From a virus, in IMG/VR virus record IMGVR_UViG_3300028384_000991, positions 1 through 64,000 of that record: a stretch of DNA of 64,000 nucleotides. One strand, written 5' to 3'. Position numbers and translations under genes: made by a program. Within the stretch, counting starts at the first letter, position 1. Every line of letters starts with the position of its first letter. Under the pieces are notes generated by a model that saw nothing but the letters and a program-made list of their open reading frames with translations, was not told where the DNA came from and did not search any database. This document shows, piece after piece, positions 43,989 to 53,279 of this stretch.

Positions 43989-44012
43989 CATACAATAAAG
44001 GGGTTATTAACT

Positions 44013-45491
44013 ATGGCATATATTATTAATAGAACTGATGGGTCACAAATTGCAGTAGTAGAAGACGGTACCGTCGATCAAACTACTGATTTGAAACTTG
44101 TTGGTAAAAACTATGCTGGTTATGGTGAAATCCAAAACGAAAATTTCGTACACTTACTTGAAAACTTTGCAAGTGCTAATTCACCATCCAGAGCAATTAG
44201 AGGTCAAATTTGGTTTGATTCAGGTGTAAGCAAACTAAAATTTTATGACGGTACAAAATTTAGAACAACAGGCGGGGCTGAAGTAAGTTCTACACAACCA
44301 TCAGGTTTAACTGAAGGTGATTTTTGGTGGGATAATTCAAACAACCAACTGTATGCAAACACTGGTGCAGGCTTTGTACTGATTGGTCCACAATCACAAG
44401 GTGATACAGTTACATCGTTTGTAACAGACACTATTAGAGATATTGCAAACGTTCAAAGAACAGTCATTAAAGGTACAGTAAATGATGAAGTAGTTGTTGT
44501 ACTTTCATCGTCAGACTTTACGATTGACTCATCCGACCCTGATAATGCCATAACAGGATTTGATGTCATTCACCAAGGTATGACCCTAAAGAATACAACC
44601 AATGCACAGCAAGGTGTTACATCAACTGGACACAGGTGGTGGGGTACTGCTACTAACTCAGAAAAACTTGGCGGCAGAGCGGCAAGTGAATACGTTGTAA
44701 GTATTCCAGGACAAGAATCAACATTTACAGAAATTGTTAGATTCTCAGATGCAGGTTTTACTGTAGGTGCTTCAAACGATTTACGTGTTGCTATTGAGAA
44801 TGACAATCAAGCAGTAATTTCAAATGAAGTTGGTACAGTAATTAGATTCAAAGTTGATAATGCACAAGCACAATCAACAGAGCCAGTACAAATCAAAGCA
44901 GAAGGAATTGTACCTGGTGCAAACAATACATATGATATTGGTACAAATGCTAATAAGTTTAGAGACATTTATGCTACACTGTTTAATGGAACTGCAACAG
45001 CGGCAAACGCCTTAGTAGTTGGTTCAAACAATAGAACAGCAAGTACAAGTGCTACTAACGATACTGTAGCAGTTAGAGATAGTTCGGGTAACATCAATGC
45101 TAACTTGTTCAACGGTACTGCAACAACTGCACGTTATGCTGACTTAGCAGAAAAATATACCACAGACGATGACTATCCTACAGGTACAGTTATGACAGTA
45201 AGTGCAAATGATGATGCTGAAACAACATATTGTGATATTGACGGTATGCCAATTGGTGTTATATCAGCAAAACCAGCGGTACTTATGAATGCTGAAGCAG
45301 AAGGACAAGCGATTGCACTTAAAGGTCGTGTTCCTCTCAGAGTTGTAGGTCCTGTAGCAAAAGGTGATAAATTATATGTAGGAGTGAACGGTACAGCACA
45401 AAAAGCCAATGAAGGTGAATTAGTAGGTGTTGCACTTGAATCAAACGACAGACATGAAGAAAAACTTGTTGAAGTCGTATTAAAAGTATAA
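44013..45491 (+). CDS. Tail fibre (fibre paralogue 3)
   Basis: A 492-residue fibre with the shared N-terminal module (ENFVHLLENFASANSPSRAI, RGQIWFDSGVSKLKFYDGTK, GDFWWDNSNNQLYANTGAGF). It has a short shaft (YDIGTNANKFRDIYATLFNG) and a C-terminal domain of about 110 residues beginning ADLAEKYTTDDDYPTGTVMT and ending KLVEVVLKV. That domain type is found at fibre ends in many phages and may be a trimerisation or self-cleavage domain; I see no clear catalytic set. Its own late promoter and strong ribosome site suggest higher or separate expression. Confidence 0.8.
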   Translation: MAYIINRTDGSQIAVVEDGTVDQTTDLKLVGKNYAGYGEIQNENFVHLLENFASANSPSRAIRGQIWFDSGVSKLKFYDGTKFRTTGGAEVSSTQPSGLTEGDFWWDNSNNQLYANTGAGFVLIGPQSQGDTVTSFVTDTIRDIANVQRTVIKGTVNDEVVVVLSSSDFTIDSSDPDNAITGFDVIHQGMTLKNTTNAQQGVTSTGHRWWGTATNSEKLGGRAASEYVVSIPGQESTFTEIVRFSDAGFTVGASNDLRVAIENDNQAVISNEVGTVIRFKVDNAQAQSTEPVQIKAEGIVPGANNTYDIGTNANKFRDIYATLFNGTATAANALVVGSNNRTASTSATNDTVAVRDSSGNINANLFNGTATTARYADLAEKYTTDDDYPTGTVMTVSANDDAETTYCDIDGMPIGVISAKPAVLMNAEAEGQAIALKGRVPLRVVGPVAKGDKLYVGVNGTAQKANEGELVGVALESNDRHEEKLVEVVLKV

Positions 45492-45503
45492 AGGAAGTAG
45501 AAT

Positions 45504-46436
45504 ATGGCAATCATTACCGCGGCAAGATACAACGATTTACAAGCAAAGGTTGCTAACGTTTTAGGTAACGGTAGTGGACAGTTCGGATACGGACAAACAC
45601 TTGTAAGTTCACAGGTAGCGGCAGAAACAATTATTGACTCACAGCATATGTCAGACTTATACACTGACATCATCAATGCAAGAGTTCATCAAGTAGGTAG
45701 TGTGCCACAATCACTTGCAACTATTTCCGCAGGTCAAGTAATTGAAGAAGACGGAACCGATACAGGAACCAACAGAGGTGTTATCCAATACGAAGATATG
45801 GCTGACACACTTGAAACAGACAAAGATTTAATTTACACTGCTGATACTTCACAAAGCACTATTACAGCACTTAAGACAAGTTCACAAAGAACAACTTCTT
45901 GGGCAGGTGTTATTGATCATGTTGTAACAGTGACTTTTGCAAGTGCAGATGCACGTAGACACTTTTTTAATGCAGGTGGTGAAATTAGATTTACAGCAGA
46001 TTTAGATCCTTCAGCATCAAACGGTAAAAACAACGACTGGAATAATTTATTGGCCGCTATGGGTACAGCAAAGTTTAAATCCAACGGTTGTGCATCAGAT
46101 GGTTCTGCTCCGGGAACTGATTTAGGTATTGGTAACTTTGATCTTACAGATACATATCAAACAATATTCCAAAAAGACGGTAGCGGTGTATATGCAGAAA
46201 ACGATTACAACATTGCCGCAAAAGAAAACAGTTCATCAATAATCCAATTTAGAATTCAATTTAGAGATGATGATGTAGGTGATGATGCCGGCGATTCAAA
46301 CAACGACGGTGCTATCAATCCAATCGATGAAAGTGTAACAGGTACTTTGGACAGTATTGTAGGTGAAAGACTTCCTACAGGTACAAGAGTATCACTTCCA
46401 TCACCAACTTTTGCAACCACAAACAATCTAACATAA
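45504..46436 (+). CDS. Putative tail fibre/tip structural protein
   Basis: A 310-residue protein (MAIITAARYNDLQAKVANVL then GNGSGQFGYGQTLVSSQV). The helical N-terminus precedes a beta-rich body with VTVTFASADARRHFFNAGGE then IRFTADLDPSASNGKNNDWN, a pattern I associate with structural proteins beside fibres in marine myoviruses. An Asp/Gly-rich loop (DDDVGDDAGDSNNDGAINPI) could bind calcium. AAGGAAG precedes the ATG, 12 bases after the fibre stop. No specific T4 counterpart is assigned. Confidence 0.6.
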   Translation: MAIITAARYNDLQAKVANVLGNGSGQFGYGQTLVSSQVAAETIIDSQHMSDLYTDIINARVHQVGSVPQSLATISAGQVIEEDGTDTGTNRGVIQYEDMADTLETDKDLIYTADTSQSTITALKTSSQRTTSWAGVIDHVVTVTFASADARRHFFNAGGEIRFTADLDPSASNGKNNDWNNLLAAMGTAKFKSNGCASDGSAPGTDLGIGNFDLTDTYQTIFQKDGSGVYAENDYNIAAKENSSSIIQFRIQFRDDDVGDDAGDSNNDGAINPIDESVTGTLDSIVGERLPTGTRVSLPSPTFATTNNLT

Positions 46437-46446
46437 TAATCTACAT

Positions 46447-46454
46447 AGTAAATA
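46447..46454 (+). promoter_or_regulatory. AGTAAATA late-like element before the accessory block
   Basis: AGTAAATA, two bases off TATAAATA, ends 7 bases before the ATG at 46462. Weak match and very short leader, so it may be chance. It is the only promoter-like element I can place at the start of the accessory block. Confidence 0.3.
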
Positions 46455-46461
46455 CTTTACT

Positions 46462-46803
46462 ATGGACGAGAAACTTCAAAAAGCCTTAGAGTTTGGCAAT
46501 TACAGCACGACTCTTGAAAATCAAAAGCGTATGTTACACGAAAAGTTTGTAACAGATACTATCTATTTTCATTCAGGTGGTCAATTTACAATTAACAAAG
46601 AACTAATAAACTTTGTTTTTATGTTACAACAAACAGGTCAAGACACATCTGTTATTGTTGATGATAACAATATTCCTATTGAAGTCGATGTAAATCAGTT
46701 TTTAGAAAATATATCAGATAAATTTTTCACAGCATCTAACGAATATCATACAGCATTTAAGAAGTTACAAACAAGTAGGTCGGTAGACGGTTTAACAGAA
46801 TGA
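46462..46803 (+). CDS. Conserved hypothetical phage protein
   Basis: A 113-residue protein (NYSTTLENQKRMLHEKFVTD then TIYFHSGGQFTINKELINFV) with helix-strand-helix character. It has no recognised domain. It overlaps the next gene by 4 bases (ATGA), so it is coupled to the glycosyltransferase-like gene. It stands between the tail genes and the accessory block and could belong to either. Confidence 0.55.
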   Translation: MDEKLQKALEFGNYSTTLENQKRMLHEKFVTDTIYFHSGGQFTINKELINFVFMLQQTGQDTSVIVDDNNIPIEVDVNQFLENISDKFFTASNEYHTAFKKLQTSRSVDGLTE

Positions 46804-47621
46804 CATCTGGTGTATTATTATTTGCATATAACAACGAACAGATAGATTATGTTGCACAGGCTTGCTTTTTAGCAAAGCGTATCAAGCAATATATGAATCT
46901 ACCAACAACTCTTGTTACAGACGATAAAGAGCGTGTTCTAAAATTCTATAACGGTGCAGAAGTATTTGATCAAATTATTACATCCGACATTATTCGTAAA
47001 AATAAAAAAACATATCATGATGGAAGTTTATCAAAAAAGGTATTAGACTTTAAAAATTTCAATAGAAGTGATGCATATGATCTTACTCCGTATGACAAAA
47101 CACTAATTATGGATACGGATTATATTATTTCAAATAGTCTATTAGCAAATTGCTTTGATAGTGCAAATGATCTAATGATGTATTCGACTTGTATGGATAT
47201 ATCAGGTTGGAGAGATGAGGATGAATTTCATTATATTAGTGAAACAAGTATAAAATTTTATTGGGCAACTTGTGTTTACTTTACAAAAAATAAAAGAAAC
47301 AAAGCATTCTTTGATTTTGTAAAACACATCAAAGAAAACTATCAGCATTATAGAAACTTATACCAAATAACAAGCACAGTATTTAGAAACGATTATGCAT
47401 TTAGTATTGCGGCTCACGTATTAGGTCATGTAAAAGAACTTCCAGGTACTATGATCTATAGCACACACAAAGATATATTACAAAATATACACAATGACGA
47501 AATAAAGTTACTTGTAGAAAAGTATGATAGGGTTGGTGAGTATACATTATTAAAATCTACCGGCTTAAATGTACACGTTATGAATAAGTTTAGTTTGAAT
47601 AGGGAAATGATCAATGCCTAA
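46800..47621 (+). CDS. Glycosyltransferase-like protein (DxD type), copy A
   Basis: A 273-residue protein with a GT-A-like start (GVLLFAYNNEQIDYVAQACF), an AKRIKQYMNLPTTLVTDDKE strand-helix unit and a metal/nucleotide-binding-type DxD in LIMDTDYII near residue 104. The order matches nucleotide-sugar transferases such as glycogenin-like enzymes, though homology is inferred from motif and layout. The following gene is similar in design (copy B). A role in glycosylating virion proteins or a surface glycan is likely but unproven. It overlaps both neighbours. Confidence 0.65.
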   Translation: MTSGVLLFAYNNEQIDYVAQACFLAKRIKQYMNLPTTLVTDDKERVLKFYNGAEVFDQIITSDIIRKNKKTYHDGSLSKKVLDFKNFNRSDAYDLTPYDKTLIMDTDYIISNSLLANCFDSANDLMMYSTCMDISGWRDEDEFHYISETSIKFYWATCVYFTKNKRNKAFFDFVKHIKENYQHYRNLYQITSTVFRNDYAFSIAAHVLGHVKELPGTMIYSTHKDILQNIHNDEIKLLVEKYDRVGEYTLLKSTGLNVHVMNKFSLNREMINA

Positions 47622-48447
47622 TTTTACATTTCTTGCACAAAACAATGACCAAGATAATTATATACGCCAAGCAGAATTGTTGGCAATGAGTATTCGCCAG
47701 TCAAATCCTGACAGTAAGATTTGTTTAATAACAAATGAAGATACCGAATGGATCAAAGAACATCTGTTTGATGACATTGTACCTATTCCGTGGGAAGATA
47801 AAGCAGACGAACACAAATGGAAGGTACAAAATAGATGGAAAATTTATCATGCTTGTCCGTACGATGAAACTTTTGTATTAGATACTGATATGTTAGTGTT
47901 ACATGATTTAACTAATTGGTGGAAACTAATGCAAAATTATGAAGTATTTTACACAACAAATGTTACAGATTATAAACAATGTAAACTAAACACAACATAT
48001 TATAGAAAAATGTTTATTCAAAATGATTTACCAGACATTTATGTAGCATTACACTATTTTAAAAAATCAGACTTTGCAAAAAAGTTCTATACTTGCTTAG
48101 AAGAAGTAATGAAGAACTGGGAATACTATTATGAAAAGTATGCTCCTAAAAAAATGCAAAAATTTTTAAGTGTTGATGTGTGTACAGCAATTACTATTAG
48201 GGTATTAGGGGTTGAAGATAAAGTAACTAACACTGTAACACCGTTTCCTACTTTTGTACACATGAAACCTTATGCACAACCTTGGAAAACACAAACTAAA
48301 AAATGGCAGGATAGAATTACTTGTTTTGTAAATGATGATAAACAAATGCGTGTTGGCGGACATTTACAAAATACTGTTTTTCATTATACTGAAAAAGACT
48401 TTACGGAGAAATTTTATGACAGATTCAATTATACAGTTTCCTGTTAA
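47614..48447 (+). CDS. Glycosyltransferase-like protein (DxD type), copy B
   Basis: A 277-residue protein: FTFLAQNNDQDNYIRQAELL then AMSIRQSNPDSKICLITNED is the nucleotide-sugar-binding half. TFVLDTDMLVLHDLTNWWKL near residue 88 holds the DxD motif. A later basic, aromatic segment (CLEEVMKNWEYYYEKYAPKK) and a HMKPYAQPW motif are characteristic of this pair. The design parallels the gene before it, suggesting ancient duplication. It overlaps the previous gene by 8 bases and the next by 32, implying coupling. Confidence 0.7.
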   Translation: MPNFTFLAQNNDQDNYIRQAELLAMSIRQSNPDSKICLITNEDTEWIKEHLFDDIVPIPWEDKADEHKWKVQNRWKIYHACPYDETFVLDTDMLVLHDLTNWWKLMQNYEVFYTTNVTDYKQCKLNTTYYRKMFIQNDLPDIYVALHYFKKSDFAKKFYTCLEEVMKNWEYYYEKYAPKKMQKFLSVDVCTAITIRVLGVEDKVTNTVTPFPTFVHMKPYAQPWKTQTKKWQDRITCFVNDDKQMRVGGHLQNTVFHYTEKDFTEKFYDRFNYTVSC

Positions 48448-48979
48448 GGCTACAAAATTAAAAGAACATAGTTCAATCAAGCAAGAATTATTAAATGAAA
48501 TAAATTCAACTACACTTGTTGAAAATATCTTTGGACCTAATAATAATATTACGCGATGCGATTGGGGACCAGGAAGGTACAACCCAGATAGAGCATGGTT
48601 AAAATGTTTACAGTTTCCTTTGAATGAACACTTGAAACAATGGAGTAAAGGATTTAATTACGAAACATTTACAATTCATGAAATTTGGTTTCAGCAGTAT
48701 GCAAAAGAAGCAAAACATTCATGGCACGTGCATGGTTGTAACTTTACAAGTGTATATTACTTAGACTTACCCGAAGATACTCCTAAGACACAATGGTTAG
48801 ATCCTATAACTGGACAAGAATGTGACTTTGAGGTTAGCGAAGGCGATATTATTACTTTTCCGAGTTGGACAATTCATAGAGCGCCAGTAAATGAAACTGA
48901 CAAAATTAAAACAATTATATCATGGAATATGGATGTAGATATAAGTGATTACTTTAGGACAGAAAATGATCAAAGATAA
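48416..48979 (+). CDS. 2-oxoglutarate/Fe(II) oxygenase-like protein (Oxy_5 type)
   Basis: I place the start at ATG 48416 (187 residues), not further upstream, because GGAG sits 8 bases before it. Iron-ligand-like motifs are WHVHG (H104, H106) followed by FTSVYYLDLP, and FPSWTIHRAP (H154) followed by IISWNMDV. This is the layout of phage 2OG-Fe(II) oxygenases with FPS..H and a final SWN. Such enzymes hydroxylate protein side chains or small molecules. It overlaps the preceding transferase by 32 bases. Substrate unknown; hydroxylation of a sugar, peptide or structural protein is possible. Confidence 0.7.
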   Translation: MTDSIIQFPVKATKLKEHSSIKQELLNEINSTTLVENIFGPNNNITRCDWGPGRYNPDRAWLKCLQFPLNEHLKQWSKGFNYETFTIHEIWFQQYAKEAKHSWHVHGCNFTSVYYLDLPEDTPKTQWLDPITGQECDFEVSEGDIITFPSWTIHRAPVNETDKIKTIISWNMDVDISDYFRTENDQR

Positions 48980-49520
48980 CGTAGCAACATATGTAGAGTT
49001 TGATCCTAAGTCGGGAGATTTGCTTAGTATCACAAGTTATCCTAATACAGAAAATTATATTGAAGTAGAATGGGATAAGGTTGAAGGTCTTGCAAATGGC
49101 GGAGAAAAATTTAAACACTATAAAGTTGTTTTTAATACAACATCTTTGATGTATGAACTTGTTAACGTGTATGAGCAAACACATTTTGAATACAATGTTA
49201 ATAACAGTATGTATAAATTACATAAAAATACAAATGCAGACATAATTTTATGTAAAAATTACATAAAACAGCAATGGGAAATTAAGTTTGGTAAATTGTT
49301 TGAAAAAACATTAAAAGCCAACAACGTTACACTAAATTCTGTCAAAGATTTTAGTATTGTTAAGAAAAACGATCCGTTTGTTTTGTATAGAGCATTAAAA
49401 TTTAATATGAGTTCTGATAATTTAGTCTTGCAATTTAACGATAGTGATGCTATAATGGACTTTGATGTTTATACAAATAAAATGTTCAATAGTTATGGAG
49501 TAGAAGTTGTCAAAGATTAA
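48966..49520 (+). CDS. Hypothetical protein in accessory block
   Basis: With the start at ATG 48966 (TAGGACAG upstream) the product has 184 residues. It begins MIKDNVATYVEFDPKSGDLL and contains FNTTSLMYELVNVYEQTHFE and a C-terminal LVLQFNDSDAIMDFDVYTNK. It looks like a beta-rich, possibly virion-associated protein, but I recognise no family. It overlaps both neighbours by 14 bases, so it is part of the coupled block. Confidence 0.5.
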   Translation: MIKDNVATYVEFDPKSGDLLSITSYPNTENYIEVEWDKVEGLANGGEKFKHYKVVFNTTSLMYELVNVYEQTHFEYNVNNSMYKLHKNTNADIILCKNYIKQQWEIKFGKLFEKTLKANNVTLNSVKDFSIVKKNDPFVLYRALKFNMSSDNLVLQFNDSDAIMDFDVYTNKMFNSYGVEVVKD

Positions 49521-50394
49521 AATACAAGATGTTGATATTATTTTCTTAAGTTATGACGAACCTAATGCTGAAGAAAATTGGGCAGATCTACAACGTAAAA
49601 TTCCGTGGGCAAAGAGAGTACATGGTGTAGAAGGTTCAGACGCCGCACACAAAGCCTGTGCAGACTTGTCAGAAACAAAACACTTTGTTACAGTAGACGG
49701 TGATACTATTGTAGACCCTAAGTTTATGCAAGTAGAATTAGATTTAGACAAATTAAATGTTGATGACGATTATCAATTCAGTTGGTGCGGAAAAATTGAA
49801 GCAAACGGACTTATGTATGGCAACGGCAGTTTAAAAATGTGGACAAAAGATTTTGTCAAGAATATGAAAACACATGAAAACACTGACGGCACCGATGAAA
49901 CAAGTATTGAATTTTGTTACTTTGACAACTATTATCAATTAAATGAAAACTACAGTACAAGTATTATTACTTCAACACCACAACAAGCCTGGAGAGCAGG
50001 ATTCCGTGAAGGTGTTAAGATGTCATTGGATAGAGGAAAGCCTGTAGAAGATATTAATACACTATGGTGGCAGAATAAACATAGATTATATATTTGGCAA
50101 ATGGTAGGTTGTGATATTCCAAATGGTATTTGGGCAGTATATGGTGCTCGCCTTGGTACATATATGAATATGTGTACAGAATGGGATCATACACAAACAA
50201 GAGATTTTACATATCTAAACAATCTATGGAAAGAACACGAAAGCATAGATGTTGCAGAAGAATGTAAAGAGTTAGGAAAAAAATTAATTAACGAATTAGA
50301 TTTGCCTATTGCTGTAGTGCCATTTGATAAATTACAAAGTGAATTTTTTAAAACTGTTTATCTAAACAGTGATAGAGTGATTAGACGTAAATGA
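49507..50394 (+). CDS. Glycosyltransferase family 2-like protein, copy 1
   Basis: A 295-residue protein starting at TTG 49507. The start VDIIFLSYDEPNAEENWADL and HFVTVDGDTIVDPKFM (DGD near residue 64) follow the GT2 layout: an N-terminal beta-strand, a loop with EPNA, then the DxD-like metal site. The gene at 58434 has the same start (IVFISYGEPNADNNWERL) and DGD, so the two are paralogues. GT2 enzymes transfer sugars from nucleotide donors. It overlaps the following radical SAM gene by 4 bases (ATGA). Confidence 0.7.
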   Translation: MSKIKIQDVDIIFLSYDEPNAEENWADLQRKIPWAKRVHGVEGSDAAHKACADLSETKHFVTVDGDTIVDPKFMQVELDLDKLNVDDDYQFSWCGKIEANGLMYGNGSLKMWTKDFVKNMKTHENTDGTDETSIEFCYFDNYYQLNENYSTSIITSTPQQAWRAGFREGVKMSLDRGKPVEDINTLWWQNKHRLYIWQMVGCDIPNGIWAVYGARLGTYMNMCTEWDHTQTRDFTYLNNLWKEHESIDVAEECKELGKKLINELDLPIAVVPFDKLQSEFFKTVYLNSDRVIRRK

Positions 50395-51770
50395 GCGAAG
50401 TAGATAGAATCAAGCAAATTATGCCTGAGATTGATAAAATCTCTCCTACGTTCTGCTTGGCTAAATGGCATCATGTTACTATCTATTTGCAAACAGGTGA
50501 AACACACAGTTGTTATCATCCAGCGCCTCATAAGATTCCGTTAGAAGGATTAATTGATAATCCAAGTCAGTTACATAACACTCCGCAAAAAAAGCAAGAA
50601 CGTAAACAAATGCTTGACGGAGAAAAACCAAGCGGTTGTCAATACTGTTGGAATATTGAATGTATGGGCAAAGACTATGTAAGCGACAGGCATATTAAAA
50701 CAGCAAGTATATATAGGCCAGATCGCATAGAAGAAATTACCAGTAACCCGTGGGATTATGATATCAACCCCGAGTATATTGAAGTAAACTTTAGTAACGA
50801 ATGTAATTTTAAGTGTGGTTACTGTCATCCTAAGTTTAGTACAAGTTACTTTAACGAAATTAAAAAGCACGGACCATATACTAAAAGCACAGCACATCGT
50901 AATGATATTGATTGGTTTGAATTGTATGAAGAAAGTGCAAACCCTTATGTAGACGCATGGTGGAAATGGTGGCCTGAAGTTTCCAAGACTCTTAATATTT
51001 TAAGAATTACAGGAGGTGAGCCTTTAATGCATAAGAGTACTTGGAGGCTTTTTGACGAACTTGAAAACAATCCTAAGCCTCATATCCAAATAGAACTTAA
51101 CAGTAATATGGGTGTAAAAGATAAACTTGTTAAAAAACTTGTCGAGCGTATTAAGTTACTAAAAGAAAAAAATTGTATTAGAAGTTTTAAATTGTATACA
51201 AGTATTGATACTTGGGGACCTCGTGCAAGTTATACACGTAGAGGACTTGACTTAGGATTATGGGAACGTAACCTTGATTATTATCTTAAAAATCTTGGTT
51301 ATCCTGTAACATTTATGATTACGTTTAATTTATTTGCAGTTACAAGTTTTGATAGGCTACTTAAAAAGATTTTAGAATGGCGCAGTAAGTATAACAAAAA
51401 TAATTTAACACAATGGCAAAATATTAGATTTGATACTCCGTATTTAAAAGAGCCAATCCAATTTGATATGAATATACTTCCTAAAGAAAAATTTATGCCT
51501 TATATGGAAAAGCATTTAAAATTTATTGCAGAAAATGTAGATGATGCAGATAAAACAAAATTTAGTCTGTTAGAGTATGAGCGTTTTCGTAGAGTAGTTG
51601 ATTATATGAGAACTACAGAATACAATGATGAAAAATTACTTGACGGCCATAAAAATTTTTATAATTGGTTTACAGAGTATGATAAACGTAGTAATACTAA
51701 CATAACTGAAATATTTCCTGAGTTAGAAGATTTTTATATTAGTTGTAAATCTAAAGTACTACCTGATTAG
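50391..51770 (+). CDS. Radical SAM enzyme with N-terminal twitch/SPASM-like cluster, copy 1
   Basis: A 459-residue protein. The radical SAM motif CNFKCGYC (C138, C142, C145) binds the [4Fe-4S] cluster that cleaves S-adenosylmethionine, and TGGEPL (207-212) binds its methionine part. Before it lies an extra cluster-type set C22, C41, C83, C86 and C91 (FCLAKWHHVTIYLQTGETHS, GCQYCWNIEC). This order, auxiliary domain first, is that of the N-terminal twitch-type radical SAM family. The gene at 62261 has the same spacing. Such enzymes modify peptides, sugars or cofactors; substrate unknown. Its last 20 bases overlap the convergent gene. Confidence 0.82.
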   Translation: MSEVDRIKQIMPEIDKISPTFCLAKWHHVTIYLQTGETHSCYHPAPHKIPLEGLIDNPSQLHNTPQKKQERKQMLDGEKPSGCQYCWNIECMGKDYVSDRHIKTASIYRPDRIEEITSNPWDYDINPEYIEVNFSNECNFKCGYCHPKFSTSYFNEIKKHGPYTKSTAHRNDIDWFELYEESANPYVDAWWKWWPEVSKTLNILRITGGEPLMHKSTWRLFDELENNPKPHIQIELNSNMGVKDKLVKKLVERIKLLKEKNCIRSFKLYTSIDTWGPRASYTRRGLDLGLWERNLDYYLKNLGYPVTFMITFNLFAVTSFDRLLKKILEWRSKYNKNNLTQWQNIRFDTPYLKEPIQFDMNILPKEKFMPYMEKHLKFIAENVDDADKTKFSLLEYERFRRVVDYMRTTEYNDEKLLDGHKNFYNWFTEYDKRSNTNITEIFPELEDFYISCKSKVLPD

Positions 51771-52776
51771 TATAGATTTTATAAGCGAGTTTTTGATTGT
51801 GTTCTAATATTTCATTCATCTCTTCAAGCATTATTTTACAATCATCAATACTTAACATTTTAATACTGTCTAACAAATGGCGTATCTTATTCATACGCTT
51901 AGTATGATCTTCTTCAGTATCGTAACTTTCGTCCCATGTAAATGTTTTAAATCCTAACTTGCGTATATACTCTAATGTATAAGGTGGTGCAACACATATG
52001 AAAGGGCGTTTGTGTATCATTGCATTTACAGTTTTTTCGCTGAAGTTTCCTGTAGGTTGATAAAAACGTGTTTCGTTAGCAACTACACAAAAACTTTTTT
52101 CATAGTATGTAGACAAACTACCTGGACCATTATTTTCTCCTTCAGGCCATTTTTTATGTGCCGGATCTATACTTTTTAATTGTGTATCAATACTTAACGG
52201 TGGTTCGGCAAATGCCCAACTATAATAACCCGGAGTGTCTTGTAGGTGTTCTATAATTAACCGTCTATGCAAACTATATCGCCAATTGGGACATATAAAA
52301 TGTTTCTCAATATTATTTCGTACAGTAATACTTCCGCCATTAAATTGATTACGCAAAAATATATCAAAGCATTTAAGTGTAAACGGGTAATCTGTAATAT
52401 GTTTTTCTACATTATAATCACACGTATATACAGTTATATTTGCATTTAGTTTTTTTGAAAATTCTTCTATGCTATCTAATTCGTCAGCACGTAGTTTTTC
52501 TCCGCCTTTGAATTCTGAGAAAAATTGTCTATTGTGTGTGGTTCCTTCTTGGTATAAACTTAATGGCTCGTATAAAAATATATCTAAAGTTTTTAATTTA
52601 CTAATTAATTTTTTAGATAAAGGAATGCTACTAAAGTCTATCTTATTTGTTCCTGTAAAAATAATATAAGGTCTGTTAGGCTTCCAATGTCTAAACAATT
52701 CATGAAACATTTTTCCACGTTTATCACGAATTGCTTTGATTGGTAGATTACCCCAGAAGATATCTTGTTTGAACAT
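51751..52776 (-). CDS. Glycosyltransferase-like protein with SEKT motif, copy 1
   Basis: A 341-residue protein ending in FSEKTVNAMIHKRPFICVAP then PYTLEYIRKLGFKTF and DESYD. The last part is typical of a C-terminal nucleotide-binding half in exostosin-type or related glycosyltransferases, where EKT/EK and a proline-rich loop recur. The gene at 55530 shares the pattern (TEKTYTPIYFKKPFLVWSVP), so they form a family. It is the last gene of the minus cassette and its end overlaps the radical SAM gene by 20 bases; its start shares TAATG with the oxygenase. Transferase activity is inferred, not shown. Confidence 0.5.
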   Translation of the reverse strand: MFKQDIFWGNLPIKAIRDKRGKMFHELFRHWKPNRPYIIFTGTNKIDFSSIPLSKKLISKLKTLDIFLYEPLSLYQEGTTHNRQFFSEFKGGEKLRADELDSIEEFSKKLNANITVYTCDYNVEKHITDYPFTLKCFDIFLRNQFNGGSITVRNNIEKHFICPNWRYSLHRRLIIEHLQDTPGYYSWAFAEPPLSIDTQLKSIDPAHKKWPEGENNGPGSLSTYYEKSFCVVANETRFYQPTGNFSEKTVNAMIHKRPFICVAPPYTLEYIRKLGFKTFTWDESYDTEEDHTKRMNKIRHLLDSIKMLSIDDCKIMLEEMNEILEHNQKLAYKIYTNQVVL

Positions 52777-53279
52777 TAGTAGTAGGTGCCTGTGATTTGT
52801 AGTGTGTATCTTGGTTCAACGCCAATGTTACTTGCGGCGTGTGGAGCATCCGGTGTCCATAAAACATATTCGCCTGCTTTGTAATTTACAACACCGTTAC
52901 CTTCAACTTCGAAATAGTGTCCCGGCTTCCATTCTTCTAAGAATACAATAGCACGTCTTACTTCTTTTCTATCTTTGTTAAACACTTTGCAATATGTGTT
53001 AAAATGATCAGTATGCACAGGCATAATATCTAATGTGTCCATTCTGTAAAAAACAAATCCAGGATTACGTAAATTCAATAAAGAAGCAACTTTATCTACC
53101 CATTCCGGCATTGGATTTCTACTATCATACATTTTACCTGTAGTAGTATCATGTGTATAACCTTGTTTACGCCAAGTTTCTGCTTCTTCACCTGTAATAG
53201 GTTGTCTTACGTAATCAAAATTTTTGTATTCTTCGTCCCATAAAATAGGAAGGAAACCTCTATAAAACATCTCTTTCAA
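52776..53279 (-). CDS. Fe(II)/2-oxoglutarate oxygenase-like protein (double-stranded beta-helix)
   Basis: A 167-residue protein with metal-binding H89-x-D91 (MPVHTDHFNTYCKV) and H147 (TPDAPHAASN), and R157 in RYTLQITG, which could hold 2-oxoglutarate. EWKPGHYFEVEGNGVVNYKA then GEYVLWTP supplies the jelly-roll strands. This is the layout of small non-haem oxygenases such as aspartyl hydroxylase or prolyl-hydroxylase relatives. It overlaps the amidinotransferase gene by 20 bases, so the two may act on the same product. The second of three such folds in the window. Confidence 0.72.
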   Translation of the reverse strand: MKEMFYRGFLPILWDEEYKNFDYVRQPITGEEAETWRKQGYTHDTTTGKMYDSRNPMPEWVDKVASLLNLRNPGFVFYRMDTLDIMPVHTDHFNTYCKVFNKDRKEVRRAIVFLEEWKPGHYFEVEGNGVVNYKAGEYVLWTPDAPHAASNIGVEPRYTLQITGTYY

